Source: Paeniglutamicibacter terrestris (GTDB lineage: Bacteria > Actinomycetota > Actinomycetes > Actinomycetales > Micrococcaceae). Taken from it: DNA of 64,000 nucleotides. Of the stretch, positions 37,484 to 46,825 are shown piece by piece. The stretch covers positions 124,001 through 188,000 of the forward strand of contig NZ_JAAWVT010000008.1 in assembly GCF_012271785.1 (NCBI RefSeq), in the 5' to 3' direction. Each line of letters opens with the position of its first letter. Position 1 is the first letter of the stretch. The translations under genes and the position numbers were made by a program. The notes below the pieces were generated by a model. It ran no database searches. It saw only the letters and a program-made list of their open reading frames with translations, and was not told the DNA's origin.

Positions 37484-39187
37484 TTACAGCATGAGTGATG
37501 CTCCGGGAATGGCCCGAAGCAGGTTCTGCGTGTATTCGCTCTTCGGGTTATTGAAGACCTCATCACTGGTGGATTGCTCCACGATGCGGCCCTTTTGCAT
37601 CACACAGACGTCATCGGCGATCTGGCGCACCACAGCCAAGTCGTGGGTGATGAACAGGTATGTGAGGTTCAAGTCCTCCTGCAGCTTGTTCAACAAGTTC
37701 AGAATCTGAGCCTGTACCAACACGTCCAAGGCCGAGACGGCCTCATCGCAGATGATCACTTCCGGCTGCAGGGCCAAGGCACGGGCAATGGCAATACGCT
37801 GGCGCTGGCCACCGGAGAGTTCATTGGGATACCGGTGCATCGTGGCCGTCGGAATGGCCACGTGGTCAAGCAATTCCTTGACCCGGAGCTGGCGTGACTT
37901 TGCATCCCCGATCCCGTGGATGCGCAGCGGTTCCTCGATGGTGCGGTAGATGCTGAACATCGGATCAAGGGAACCGTAGGGGTCCTGGAAGATCGGCTGC
38001 ACCCGGCGACGGAACTTAAACAGTTCGCGCTCGGACCTGTTGGCCATTTCCTCACCGTCAAAGGTGATTGACCCTTCGGTGGGCTTGAGCAGGTTCAGTA
38101 CCATCTGGGCGACGGTCGACTTACCTGAGCCCGACTCCCCCACGATGGCCGTGGTGGTGCCGCGCTTGACCGCGAACGAGACATCGTCCACCGCGGTGAA
38201 GTCTTCACTGCGCCCCAAACCCTTACGGATCTTAAAGACCTTGGTGAGATTCTTGACCTGCAGGATCTCATCCCTGGCACCCGAGTGATCGGGCTTCACC
38301 ACTGCATTGACACCCTCGGCCACCTCAACCGGCTGGGATTCCAGACGCTTGGAGGCCAGCGAAGGCGCCGAGGCAACCAGACGCTGGGTGTAGGGGTGTT
38401 GCGGGTTGCGCAGAATTTCCAAGGCCGGCCCGGATTCAACAACTTGGCCCTTGTACATCACGATAACCTTCTGGGCACGTTCGGCGGCCAGTCCCAGATC
38501 GTGGGTGATCAGCAGAACTGCCGTGCCCAATTCACTGGTCATGGTGTCCAGGTGATCCAGAATCTGCTGCTGCACCGTTACGTCCAGGGCACTGGTCGGC
38601 TCATCGGCGATGAGCAGACGGGGACGGCAGGCCAATCCGATGGCGATCAGCGCGCGTTGGCGCATGCCGCCGGAGAATTCGTGCGGGTACTGCTTGGCAC
38701 GCTTGGCCGCATCGGGCAAACCGGCGTCGGCAAGAACCTGGGCCACGCGCCCGTTCGGATCCTTGCCAGCCAGACCATTGGCCTTGAGCGTCTCCTTGAC
38801 CTGGAATCCGATCTTCCAGACCGGGTTCAGGTTAGACATCGGGTCCTGCGGAACCATGCCAATGTGGTTGCCACGCAATTCAATAAAGCGCTTTTCCGAG
38901 GCCTTGGATAGGTCCTCACCGTCGAAGAGAATCTGTCCGCCGGTGACCTTGCCGTTGCCCGGCAAAAGACCGATAGCGGCAAGGGCCGTAGTCGACTTTC
39001 CGGATCCCGATTCGCCCACGATGGCCACGGTCTCACCGGGCATCACCGTCAAGTTGGCATTGCGCACGGCATTGACCGGTCCCCCGGGGGTACTGAAGCT
39101 GATCGCGAGGTTTTTGATTTCCAGTAGCGGTCGGTCGTCGTTGGGGTTCATGGCGAAACCGTCCTTGGATTCATTGTTGGTGCTCAT
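37484..39187 (-). CDS. Peptide ABC transporter, fused double ATPase (operon 2)
   Basis: This 567-residue double-cassette ATPase has the same layout as its operon 1 counterpart: two GESGSGKS Walker A motifs, signatures FSGGMRQR and LSGGQRQR, and Walker B boxes ending DEPTSALD and DEAVSALD. The second Walker B (CDEAVSALD) is the OppF form. ATG 39187 overlaps the permease stop (ATGA). It is the last gene of operon 2. The equal length of 567 in both operons reflects common descent, but the sequences have diverged well beyond a recent duplication. Confidence 0.95.
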   Translation of the reverse strand: MSTNNESKDGFAMNPNDDRPLLEIKNLAISFSTPGGPVNAVRNANLTVMPGETVAIVGESGSGKSTTALAAIGLLPGNGKVTGGQILFDGEDLSKASEKRFIELRGNHIGMVPQDPMSNLNPVWKIGFQVKETLKANGLAGKDPNGRVAQVLADAGLPDAAKRAKQYPHEFSGGMRQRALIAIGLACRPRLLIADEPTSALDVTVQQQILDHLDTMTSELGTAVLLITHDLGLAAERAQKVIVMYKGQVVESGPALEILRNPQHPYTQRLVASAPSLASKRLESQPVEVAEGVNAVVKPDHSGARDEILQVKNLTKVFKIRKGLGRSEDFTAVDDVSFAVKRGTTTAIVGESGSGKSTVAQMVLNLLKPTEGSITFDGEEMANRSERELFKFRRRVQPIFQDPYGSLDPMFSIYRTIEEPLRIHGIGDAKSRQLRVKELLDHVAIPTATMHRYPNELSGGQRQRIAIARALALQPEVIICDEAVSALDVLVQAQILNLLNKLQEDLNLTYLFITHDLAVVRQIADDVCVMQKGRIVEQSTSDEVFNNPKSEYTQNLLRAIPGASLML

Positions 39188-40188
39188 CGCCGTGCCTTCG
39201 GATCCAGGGCATCACGCAGGGCGTCGCCGAGCATGATGAAGCTCAGGACCGTAATGGACAGCGCAGCTGCCGGCCAGAAGAGGATCGAGGGGTTGTTTCG
39301 CACCGAAATCTGTGATGCGGAAATGTCATTGCCCCAGCTCATCACCGAGGACGGAAGGCCCAAACCAAGGTAGGACAAGGTGGCCTCGGCCACGATGTAG
39401 GTACCAAGGGAAATTGAGGCAACAACGATGACCGGAGCCAAAGAGTTCGGCACCACGTGACGAACCAGCGCACCAAATTTGGATAGACCCAGCGAGCGAG
39501 CGGCCTGGACAAAGTCGGCACCGCGATTTTCCACTACAGCACCGCGTGTGATGCGGGCAATCTGCGGCCAACCAAAGATGGTCAGGGTCACGATGACCGT
39601 CCATGGGCTACGCGAATCACGGAACATCGGCAGCTGCATCACGATGATGGCACCGAGGATCAGCGGAAGGGCGAAGAAGATATCACCCAAACGGGCAAGC
39701 ACGGCGTCAAGCCAGCCACCGTAGTATCCGGCCAAGGCACCCATGATGCCACCAATGATGACCACAAAGATCGTGGTGAAGACGCCGACGATGACGGATG
39801 CACGTGCCCCGTAAATCACGCGGGCATAGACGTCACAGCCCTGGAAGTTGAATCCCATGATATGTCCGGGGGCCCGTCCCTCACGGGCATTCTCCAGAGA
39901 GCAAGCTGTTGGACTCGTCGAGGAGAACCACTGCGGGAAAATCGACACGAGGATCACCAGCAAGATCAGCAACGTGGAAATGATAAATAGCGGATTCTTA
40001 CGCAGCGAGCGCCAGGCTTCTGCCCACATGCTCAGAGGTTCGGACCCGATGCTGACCTTGTCGATATCTTGCAGCGGGGTCTCTTCCAATGGAGCCACAA
40101 AGTGTTCGATGTGGCGCGTGGAAATTTTGCCCTCGCGCTTTCCGCGCGGTTCGGGTGTCACAGATTCAGGTGTTTGGTTCTCAGACAT
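39184..40188 (-). CDS. Peptide ABC transporter permease, DppC type (operon 2)
   Basis: A permease of about 334 residues. I start it at ATG 40188 (MSENQTPESV) with AAGGA 6 nt upstream; the frame extends slightly further. The N-terminal ~65 residues are cytoplasmic and charged. Six helices follow, with the EAA loop ENRGADFVQAARSLGLSKFG and the C-terminal LGDALRDALDPKARR. It overlaps the end of the DppB gene by 8 bases and the ATPase start by 4, so operon 2 is translationally coupled throughout. Confidence 0.94.
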   Translation of the reverse strand: MSENQTPESVTPEPRGKREGKISTRHIEHFVAPLEETPLQDIDKVSIGSEPLSMWAEAWRSLRKNPLFIISTLLILLVILVSIFPQWFSSTSPTACSLENAREGRAPGHIMGFNFQGCDVYARVIYGARASVIVGVFTTIFVVIIGGIMGALAGYYGGWLDAVLARLGDIFFALPLILGAIIVMQLPMFRDSRSPWTVIVTLTIFGWPQIARITRGAVVENRGADFVQAARSLGLSKFGALVRHVVPNSLAPVIVVASISLGTYIVAEATLSYLGLGLPSSVMSWGNDISASQISVRNNPSILFWPAAALSITVLSFIMLGDALRDALDPKARR

Positions 40189-41107
40189 AACGGATCCTTG
40201 GGTCAAGCCACGCGTACAACATATCGACGATCAAGTTGGCGATGACGAAAACGAGCACCAGCACGCTCACGACCGCGACAACCGTGGGAGTTTCACCCTT
40301 CAAAATGGCGTTGAAGAGCAGGAGACCAATACCAGGCACGTTGAAGATGCCCTCGGTCACGATCGCTCCACCCATCAGGCCACCTAAATCGGCACCCAAG
40401 AACGTGACAACGGGAATCAGGGAGTTACGCAGAATATGGACCGTCACAACGCGTCGACGCGAAAGCCCCTTGGCGGTAGCGGTGCGCACATAGTCGGCGT
40501 TCTTGTTCTCGATAATCGAGGTACGGGTCAGTCGCAAAACGTAAGCGAAGGACACCAGTCCAAGCACGAGGGCCGGCAATATCAGGTCTCCCCAGGGGGC
40601 GCCTGCGCCCACGGTGGGTTTGGCCCAACCAAGTTTGACGCCAACAACAAACTGCAGCACGAAGCCGAGCACAAAGGTCGGAACGGCGATGACGAGCAGC
40701 GAAAGAATCAAAACGGTCGAGTCAAAGGCCTTGCCCTTGCGCAGACCGGCGAAGACACCAAAGGCGATGCCAAAGACGGCCTCAATGGCCAAGGCCATCA
40801 CGGCTAGGCGAGCCGTGACGGGGAAGGCTCGCCCGATGACGTCGGCCACCGGTTGCCCGGAGAACGTAGTTCCGAGGTCGAAGGTGACGAGGCTCTTGAG
40901 ATACAAGAGGTACTGAATCCAGAACGGTTGGTCCAGGTTGTACTGGGCGCGAAGTGCGGCTTCAACGGCGGGAGCCATGGGCTTGCCGCCGGAAAGCGCC
41001 GCGATGGGATCACCAGGCGTCGCGAAAACCAGGAAGTAAACCAACAGCGTTGCCCCGAAGAATACGGGGATCATCTGCAGGAATCTCCTGAGTGTGAACA
41101 TTAACAT
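40181..41107 (-). CDS. Peptide ABC transporter permease, DppB type (operon 2)
   Basis: A standard-length DppB permease of about 308 residues. I start it at ATG 41107 (MLMFTLRRFLQMIPVFF), with GGTGG 6 nt upstream; an ATG two codons later is also possible. Features include the DppB-type ATPGDPIAALSGGK loop, the LDLG-like TFDLGTTFSGQPV, and the EAA loop ENKNADYVRTATAKGLSRRRV. It ends with LIVDMLYAWLDPRIRY. It is the partner of the DppC-type permease. Confidence 0.94.
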   Translation of the reverse strand: MLMFTLRRFLQMIPVFFGATLLVYFLVFATPGDPIAALSGGKPMAPAVEAALRAQYNLDQPFWIQYLLYLKSLVTFDLGTTFSGQPVADVIGRAFPVTARLAVMALAIEAVFGIAFGVFAGLRKGKAFDSTVLILSLLVIAVPTFVLGFVLQFVVGVKLGWAKPTVGAGAPWGDLILPALVLGLVSFAYVLRLTRTSIIENKNADYVRTATAKGLSRRRVVTVHILRNSLIPVVTFLGADLGGLMGGAIVTEGIFNVPGIGLLLFNAILKGETPTVVAVVSVLVLVFVIANLIVDMLYAWLDPRIRYV

Positions 41108-41221
41108 TAAGCACCACCGGGGGTGTAGAGCGGGAATGATTCGGATCTGGGGATAGACCCTTGGGACAGGTGTAAAACGGGCCAGCCGGGGCCGGTCGAC
41201 AAGCACTGCTCACGCACTAAA

Positions 41222-41246
41222 GGGGGACTCCGACTTCGAGTCCCCC
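41222..41246 (-). terminator. Intercistronic hairpin between SBP and permease genes (operon 2)
   Basis: GGGGGACTC pairs perfectly with GAGTCCCCC around a 7-nt loop, 33 bases past the binding-protein stop. It holds the same position as the hairpin in operon 1, although the sequences are unrelated. Confidence 0.65.
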
Positions 41247-41278
41247 TGTAGCTCATAAACAGCTAAATATGGATTGGG

Positions 41279-42916
41279 CTACTTGCCCGTGATGGCGTAG
41301 TACAGCGGAACACCATTCCAACCAAACTCAACGTTGGCGACGTTCTCGCTCCAACCACCCTGAACAGCCTGGTACCACAGCGGAACGACCGGGAGATCCT
41401 TCAGCAGGATTTCCTGAGCCTCGTTGAAGATCTTGTTGCCTTCTTCAACGCTGGTTGCGCTGAGGCCCTCCTTGAGCTTCTTGTCCAGTGCTGCGGAGGA
41501 GTAATCGCCGTCATTCGAACCAGCGCCGGTGCCGTATAGCGGGCCGAGGAAGTTGTAGAGCGACGGGTAGTCAGCCTGCCAGCCGGCGCGTGAGCCACCG
41601 GTCAGCTTCTTGGCTGAAACCAGTGTGCGCATTTCCTTGAAGGTCGGGACGGCGTTCAGTTCGGCCTTGATGCCCAGAGTGTTTGAGATCTGGTTAGTCA
41701 TGGCTTCGATGTATTCCTTGTTGCCGGCACCATCGATGTTCGAGGTAACGGTGAAGACCTTACCGGCGGGCCACGGGTCCATGGCATCTGCCTGGGCCCA
41801 GAGTTCCTTGGCCTTTTCGGGGTTGAAGGTCAGAACCTCATTGCCCGGAATGGAATCGGAGTAGCCGTCAAGAACCGGGGAGGTGAAGTCCTTGGCGATC
41901 TGCTTACCACCAAAGAAGATCTTCTCGATGATCTGTTCGCGGTCGATGGACATCGAGATGGCCTGACGGCGCAGCTGTCCGGCCTCGCCCTGGTATTCCT
42001 TCAGGTAGCTCGGCAGGGTCAGCGTGGCGTTACCTGCATAGGGCTGGTTGACCCAACGGTCGCCGAGGTCAGTTTGGTAGTTGGCCAGTGAGCTCGGCGG
42101 GATCAGGTCGATGACATCGAGGTTATTGGCCAACAGGTCCTGGTAGGCGGCGTCATAGGTGTTGTAGACCTTGAAGTCGATACCGGCGTTTGCTGCCTTG
42201 CGCGGTCCGTCATAGCTCTCGTTGGGAACCAATTTGATCGAGACGTTGTGCTGCCAACCACCTTCAGCGACCTTGTACGGGCCGTTGCCCACGGGGTTCT
42301 GACCGAAGGCTGCAGGATCTTTGAACGCTGCTTCTGGCAACGGGTAGAACGCGGTGTAGCCGAGGCGCAACGGGAAGTCGGATTCGGCCTGAGCCAAGGT
42401 GACGGTGAAGGAGCTGTCATCAACGACCTTCAGGCCTTCCATGGTGTCAGTCGTGGCACCTTCGGCGCTGACCTTGTCGTAGCCCTTGATGGACTCGAAG
42501 AAGTAGGAGTTCTTCTGGGCGTTCTTTGCCGCAGCACCGAAGTTCCATGCGTCAACAAACGACTTGGCGGTAATAGCCTCACCGTTGCTGAACTTCTGAT
42601 CGGCCTTGATCTTGATCGTGTAGGTGGTGGAGTCGCTGCTGGTGATCGACTCGGCCAGCTCGTTTACGGCTGCACCCTTGACGTCGTAGCTGACCAGACC
42701 GGTGAAGATCAGGTCCATGACGCGACCGCCGCCAACTTCGTTGGTGTTTGCGGGGAGCAAGCCGTTTTCGGGTTCGGTGGTATTCGCCGAAATAACCTTG
42801 GAAGCGTCACCGCCGCCCTCCGGGGACGCGGTTTCGTCACCGCCGCCGCAGGCCGAAAGGGTAAGGGCAAGTGCTGCTGAAAGCACAAGGGCCTTCGAAG
42901 CGCGGTTAAAACGCAT
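41279..42916 (-). CDS. Peptide ABC transporter substrate-binding lipoprotein (operon 2)
   Basis: This 545-residue family 5 binding lipoprotein has the lipobox LTLSAC (lipidated Cys about residue 23) followed by a Gly/Asp/Glu-rich tether. The OppA-like core includes NPVGNGPYKVAEGGWQ and LRRQAISMSIDREQIIEKIF. The C-terminus LLKDLPVVPLWYQAVQGGW is typical of oligopeptide-binding proteins. It is first in operon 2. A GTGA-N6-TCAC site lies 74-87 bases upstream of the start, suggesting cAMP-type catabolite control. Confidence 0.95.
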   Translation of the reverse strand: MRFNRASKALVLSAALALTLSACGGGDETASPEGGGDASKVISANTTEPENGLLPANTNEVGGGRVMDLIFTGLVSYDVKGAAVNELAESITSSDSTTYTIKIKADQKFSNGEAITAKSFVDAWNFGAAAKNAQKNSYFFESIKGYDKVSAEGATTDTMEGLKVVDDSSFTVTLAQAESDFPLRLGYTAFYPLPEAAFKDPAAFGQNPVGNGPYKVAEGGWQHNVSIKLVPNESYDGPRKAANAGIDFKVYNTYDAAYQDLLANNLDVIDLIPPSSLANYQTDLGDRWVNQPYAGNATLTLPSYLKEYQGEAGQLRRQAISMSIDREQIIEKIFFGGKQIAKDFTSPVLDGYSDSIPGNEVLTFNPEKAKELWAQADAMDPWPAGKVFTVTSNIDGAGNKEYIEAMTNQISNTLGIKAELNAVPTFKEMRTLVSAKKLTGGSRAGWQADYPSLYNFLGPLYGTGAGSNDGDYSSAALDKKLKEGLSATSVEEGNKIFNEAQEILLKDLPVVPLWYQAVQGGWSENVANVEFGWNGVPLYYAITGK

Positions 42917-42989
42917 GCTGTCTCCTCAACGAAGTGTTGTTTAGAAGGGTTGGAGTGTGGGCCATGTCATCGGTCCGCACCATGGTGCG

Positions 42990-43003
42990 GTGAAGTGCAT
43001 CAC
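42990..43003. promoter_or_regulatory. CRP/GlxR-like site before peptide operon 2
   Basis: GTGA-AGTGCA-TCAC matches the core of the CRP/GlxR consensus (TGTGA-N6-TCACA) exactly, with G and T in place of the outer T and A. It lies 74 bases upstream of the binding-protein ATG. The site at 49497 has the same outer bases. Confidence 0.55.
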
Positions 43004-43161
43004 TTGTTAGCGAGAATACCCACAAATCTCTGAAACAACTAATGAACTTCTCCGAAAGTGTCAAAAATTTACCAAGCCGAAACATTGCGTCGACTTCGAA
43101 ATGCACATGGAGGACAAAAAGACAAACACATGTTGAAAACTGCATCTCACGTCACCATTCT

Positions 43162-44508
43162 CTATATCGACGCGATAAGCAGGGCCGGATCACGCAAGAT
43201 CAGCCCCAACTCGGAGAGGAACTTTGCTCCTTGTTCCCCGTCAACAACCCGGTGGTCAAAGGAGAGTGAAAGCGTCATCACTTTTCGCAGTGCGACTTCG
43301 TCTCGGTACTCCCACGGCATTTTCCGCACCTGTCCGATGGCCAGGATGCCGGATTGACCCGGCGGCAAGATCGGAGTACCTGAGTCCACGCCGAAGACGC
43401 CAATGTTACTCATGGTGAAAGTTGCCCCGTTCAGCTGCGCTGGCGTGATGGTCCCAGATCTGGCAGCGGTCGTCAGCGCGGATATTTCACCAGCCACCTG
43501 CTCCAAACTCAGAGCATGGGAGCCCTTGAGTACCGGAACCAACAGACCCCGCTCGGTAGCGGCAGCAATGCCAAGATTCACATAGTGATACTCGATGATC
43601 TCGCCGCTTGCCTCATCCCAACGCGAGTTCAACCCCTGATGGCGAGCCAGAAGCAAACTCACGGCCTTGGCCACCACCGAGGTGATAGTGATCTTCACAT
43701 CGGCCAGGCGCGGCATGGCACGCAACCTGTCTACGAGCTCCATGGTCTCGGTGACATCCACGCTCAAAAATTCGGTCACATGCGGGGCGCTGAAGGCACT
43801 GGTGACCATGGCGTTTGCCGTTGCCTTACGAACCCCACGCACTGCCACACGCGTTTCGCCTTGATTCTCCTGCGGACTATCGGAAGCAGCCCCGACCGAT
43901 TCCTCAAGGGAGCGGGCCACCGCTGTGACCACATCCTCGCGGGTGATCAGCCCACCCTCTCCACTTCCGAACACGGTTGATAAATCCAGCTGGCTATCTC
44001 GAGCCAGCTTGCGAACCGGTGGTCGGGCTCGAACCGACCCGGTCACCGGACCCGGCACCTGCTGGCGAGTCGACTCGGGCTGCGGTTGCGCTTGCACAGC
44101 TGCTGCTGCCACACGCCCACGTCGGCTCGGGCGTCCGGCCGCTTCAACCGCAGCGCCATATCCCACGAGCGTCGGCTGGCGGGCGGAGGCAGTGCCCTCG
44201 GCAGCCGTAGTACTTTCCTGCGCTTTTTGAACCGTGGGCTGCTCTGTTTGATGGGTGGCTGGAACATCAAAGGAAATGATCGGGTTTCCGACATTGACCA
44301 CGGCACCGGCCGGCTCAAAAAGCCGAGTGACCACGCCGCTGAAGGGTGATGGCAGTTCCACCACGGCCTTGGCCGTTTCCACCTCGGCAATGATCTGGTT
44401 CAGTTCAACGTTCTCCCCCACGGCAACTCGCCACGAAAGGATTTCGGATTCCGTCAGACCTTCTCCAAGATCCGGCAAATTAAAGAGCTTCTCCATGGTC
44501 GCGCTCAT
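43162..44508 (-). CDS. Branched-chain 2-oxoacid dehydrogenase E2 (dihydrolipoyl acyltransferase)
   Basis: This 448-residue E2 has one N-terminal lipoyl domain with the lipoylated Lys in EVETAKAVVELP, a Pro/Ala/Gln-rich linker, and a peripheral subunit-binding domain (PPVRKLARDSQLDLSTV). The catalytic acyltransferase core ends in SFDHRVVDGEQGA, whose His and Asp are the active site. The ATGA overlap links it to E1beta. No E3 gene is present nearby, so E3 must come from elsewhere. Separate E1alpha and E1beta plus a single lipoyl domain and a nearby acyl-CoA dehydrogenase favour the branched-chain enzyme over pyruvate dehydrogenase, though both are possible. Confidence 0.93.
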   Translation of the reverse strand: MSATMEKLFNLPDLGEGLTESEILSWRVAVGENVELNQIIAEVETAKAVVELPSPFSGVVTRLFEPAGAVVNVGNPIISFDVPATHQTEQPTVQKAQESTTAAEGTASARQPTLVGYGAAVEAAGRPSRRGRVAAAAVQAQPQPESTRQQVPGPVTGSVRARPPVRKLARDSQLDLSTVFGSGEGGLITREDVVTAVARSLEESVGAASDSPQENQGETRVAVRGVRKATANAMVTSAFSAPHVTEFLSVDVTETMELVDRLRAMPRLADVKITITSVVAKAVSLLLARHQGLNSRWDEASGEIIEYHYVNLGIAAATERGLLVPVLKGSHALSLEQVAGEISALTTAARSGTITPAQLNGATFTMSNIGVFGVDSGTPILPPGQSGILAIGQVRKMPWEYRDEVALRKVMTLSLSFDHRVVDGEQGAKFLSELGLILRDPALLIASI

Positions 44509-45512
44509 CCTTCCTCTCCCCTCGATGTACCGCCGCGGCGCATGGCCCTATCCACGCCGTCAAGAATTCGATCAAGGTCCGGCAAATGATGGGACTCAAG
44601 TTTGGCCGGCGGGTATGGAATATCGAAACCTGTCACCCGCACCGGAGCATGGTCCAAATAGTCAAAGCAGGACTCGGTAATACTGGCCGCCAGTTCGGCG
44701 CCCAATCCCCCAAAGCGTGAGGCTTCGTGGGTGATCACCAAACGCCCAGTTTTACGTACCGAGGCGTTCAGCGTGGCAAAATCCACCGGTGACAGGCTGC
44801 GCAGATCGATGACTTCAATGTCGATTCCCTCGTCTTCGGCCGCGGTCGCGGCATCCAAGGCCGTCTTCACCAACGGCCCGTAGGCAACTAGGGTCAGGTC
44901 TTTGCCACTACGCGCCACCTTGGCACGGTACAACGATCCCGGTTCCGGGATCAGCTCCGTGTCCACTTCACCACGGGTGTGATACCTGCGCTTGGGTTCA
45001 AGGAAGATCACCGGGTCATCATCGGCGATGGCCTGCTGCAACATGGTGTAGGCATCTTGCGGATTCGCCGGCGCCACCACCCGCAAACCGGCAGTATGCG
45101 CAAAGTAGGCCTCGGGCGATTCGGAGTGGTGCTCCGGGGAACCGATTCCACCGCCGAAGGGGATGCGAATGGTCACCGGCAGTTTCACGTTGCCACGGGA
45201 GCGGAAGTGCATCTTGGCCAGCTGGGAAACAATCTGGTCAAAGGCTGGGTAAACAAATCCATCAAACTGGATCTCCACCACCGGGCGGTAGCCACGGAAG
45301 GCCAAGCCAATGGCGGTACCGACGATGCCGGATTCCGCCAGCGGGGTGTCAATGACGCGATGCTGACCAAAGTCTTTTTGCAATCCATCGGTGATCCGGA
45401 AAACGCCACCGAGCTTGCCAATGTCCTCCCCCATCAACACAACCTTCGAGTCGCGCTCCATAGAGGCGCGCAGCCCCGTGTTCAGTGCTTGGGAAAAAGT
45501 CAGAGATTTCAT
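44505..45512 (-). CDS. 2-oxoacid dehydrogenase E1 component, beta subunit
   Basis: This 335-residue beta subunit forms the thiamine diphosphate active site with E1alpha. Recognisable segments are GEDIGKLGGVFRIT, DTPLAESGIVGTAIGLAFRG, and IPFGGGIGSPEHHSESPEAYF, with the conserved His pair. DLRSLSPVDFATLNASV and VTGFDIPYPPAKLE close the C-terminal domain. It overlaps both neighbours by four bases, giving coupled translation and equal subunit supply. Confidence 0.95.
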   Translation of the reverse strand: MKSLTFSQALNTGLRASMERDSKVVLMGEDIGKLGGVFRITDGLQKDFGQHRVIDTPLAESGIVGTAIGLAFRGYRPVVEIQFDGFVYPAFDQIVSQLAKMHFRSRGNVKLPVTIRIPFGGGIGSPEHHSESPEAYFAHTAGLRVVAPANPQDAYTMLQQAIADDDPVIFLEPKRRYHTRGEVDTELIPEPGSLYRAKVARSGKDLTLVAYGPLVKTALDAATAAEDEGIDIEVIDLRSLSPVDFATLNASVRKTGRLVITHEASRFGGLGAELAASITESCFDYLDHAPVRVTGFDIPYPPAKLESHHLPDLDRILDGVDRAMRRGGTSRGEEG

Positions 45513-46639
45513 GCCGTGGCCTCCGCTGTTGATTCGAAGGAGCGCAGGTAGCGCTGATGGAAATCACGCTGTTCATCCAACCCGGCATGATCATGCGAAT
45601 AAACGTGGGCGAAGAGATCGCTCACCTCGGGGTCCGGCATGGAAGTAATGGCCTCGCGAAGACCCGCCGCAAGCTTTTCGGCTGCGTCGTCGGCGCGCAC
45701 CTTCAACGCATTCATGTCCGAGCCGAGTCCATCAAGGTGGGCTGCCACCCGATCCAGCGGATCCTTCGCTGCCCATTCTTCCAATTCCAGGGCATCGCGG
45801 TAACGCGTGGGATCATCGGCCGTGGTGTGGGCACCCATCCGATATGTCAGTGCCTCAATGAAGGCGGGTCCACTGCCGGTGCGCACGTGGGCAAGTGCCG
45901 CACGGGTTGCTGCCATCACGGCGATCACGTCATTGCCATCCACTCGCCAGGTGGCCAGACCGAATCCGGCGGCCCGGTCCGCGATGTGCCCGGTGGTTTG
46001 CCGGGCAACGGGCTCGGAGATGGCCCACTGATTGTTCTGGCAGAAGAACACCAGGGGCGACTGGTAGCTGGCGGCGAAGACCATGGCCTCGCTGACATCA
46101 CCCTGGCTGGTGGCACCATCCCCGAAATAGGTGATGGCGGCGGCGGAGGATCCATCGAAGCGCAACCCCATGGCGTACCCGGCCGCGTGCAGCGTCTGGG
46201 CGCCGATGACAATCTGCTGGTTGGCCATATTTACCTCATATGGATTCCACCCGCTGGGTGCTGCCCCGCGCCACATCCGCAATAGGTCACTCGGTGCCAC
46301 CCCGCGGCAATAGGCCACACCGTGTTCCCGGTAGGAGGGGAAGATGAAATCGTCGTTTTCCAGCGCACGGCCGGATCCAATTTGTGCCGCTTCTTGTCCG
46401 AGCAGCGGTGCCCAAAGGCCCAGTTCACCCTGACGTTGCAGGGCCGTGCCTTCGGCGTCTAGGCGGCGGATCGACACCATGTCGATGTACAGATTTTCCA
46501 GAGCATCGGCATCGATGTCGGTGACCCATGGATCAAGTTCGGGGCATAAGTGGCGGGTGCCATCCGGTCCCACTATTTGGAGCAGAGCGTCGGGGCCGGG
46601 ATCGGCCGTGGAGTCAAACGTAGGGGACACGGTCAGCAT
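45509..46639 (-). CDS. 2-oxoacid dehydrogenase E1 component, alpha subunit
   Basis: This subunit of about 376 residues carries the thiamine diphosphate fold: GDGATSQGDVSEAMVFAASY followed by FFCQNNQWA, the GDG-to-NN motif. YRMGAHTTADDPTRYR is the phosphorylation-loop equivalent of branched-chain enzymes. I start it at ATG 46639 (MLTVSPTFD); AAAGG stands directly against it, so a GTG at 46630 with better spacing is also likely, and the frame is open to 46690. It is first gene of the operon and divergent from an Lrp-type regulator. Confidence 0.94.
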   Translation of the reverse strand: MLTVSPTFDSTADPGPDALLQIVGPDGTRHLCPELDPWVTDIDADALENLYIDMVSIRRLDAEGTALQRQGELGLWAPLLGQEAAQIGSGRALENDDFIFPSYREHGVAYCRGVAPSDLLRMWRGAAPSGWNPYEVNMANQQIVIGAQTLHAAGYAMGLRFDGSSAAAITYFGDGATSQGDVSEAMVFAASYQSPLVFFCQNNQWAISEPVARQTTGHIADRAAGFGLATWRVDGNDVIAVMAATRAALAHVRTGSGPAFIEALTYRMGAHTTADDPTRYRDALELEEWAAKDPLDRVAAHLDGLGSDMNALKVRADDAAEKLAAGLREAITSMPDPEVSDLFAHVYSHDHAGLDEQRDFHQRYLRSFESTAEATA

Positions 46640-46677
46640 CCTTTGCGTCGGTTGCGGAGTCAGTTGTGGGATTCCTG

Positions 46678-46689
46678 TGGGACGTCCCA
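46678..46689. promoter_or_regulatory. Candidate operator between E1alpha and Lrp genes
   Basis: TGGGACGTCCCA is a perfect 12-bp palindrome, 38 bases upstream of the E1alpha start. Lrp-type sites are usually A+T-rich and loosely symmetric, so the binder could be another regulator. Confidence 0.35.
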
Positions 46690-46825
46690 AAACTGCCGGT
46701 GTGGCATCATCGCCAGCACCCTACCTGTGATGCTACTCACGTAATCCGATACGCACAATCGTTGAGGGACAAATTGGGCAGCTTGCACTATCGATGGCCA
46801 TGACACGGTGCTAATCTTGCGCATT

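Noticed and set aside
30815-42916. Tandem peptide operons as an assembly artefact
   Set aside because: The protein sequences of corresponding genes differ widely and one DppB has a long insertion.
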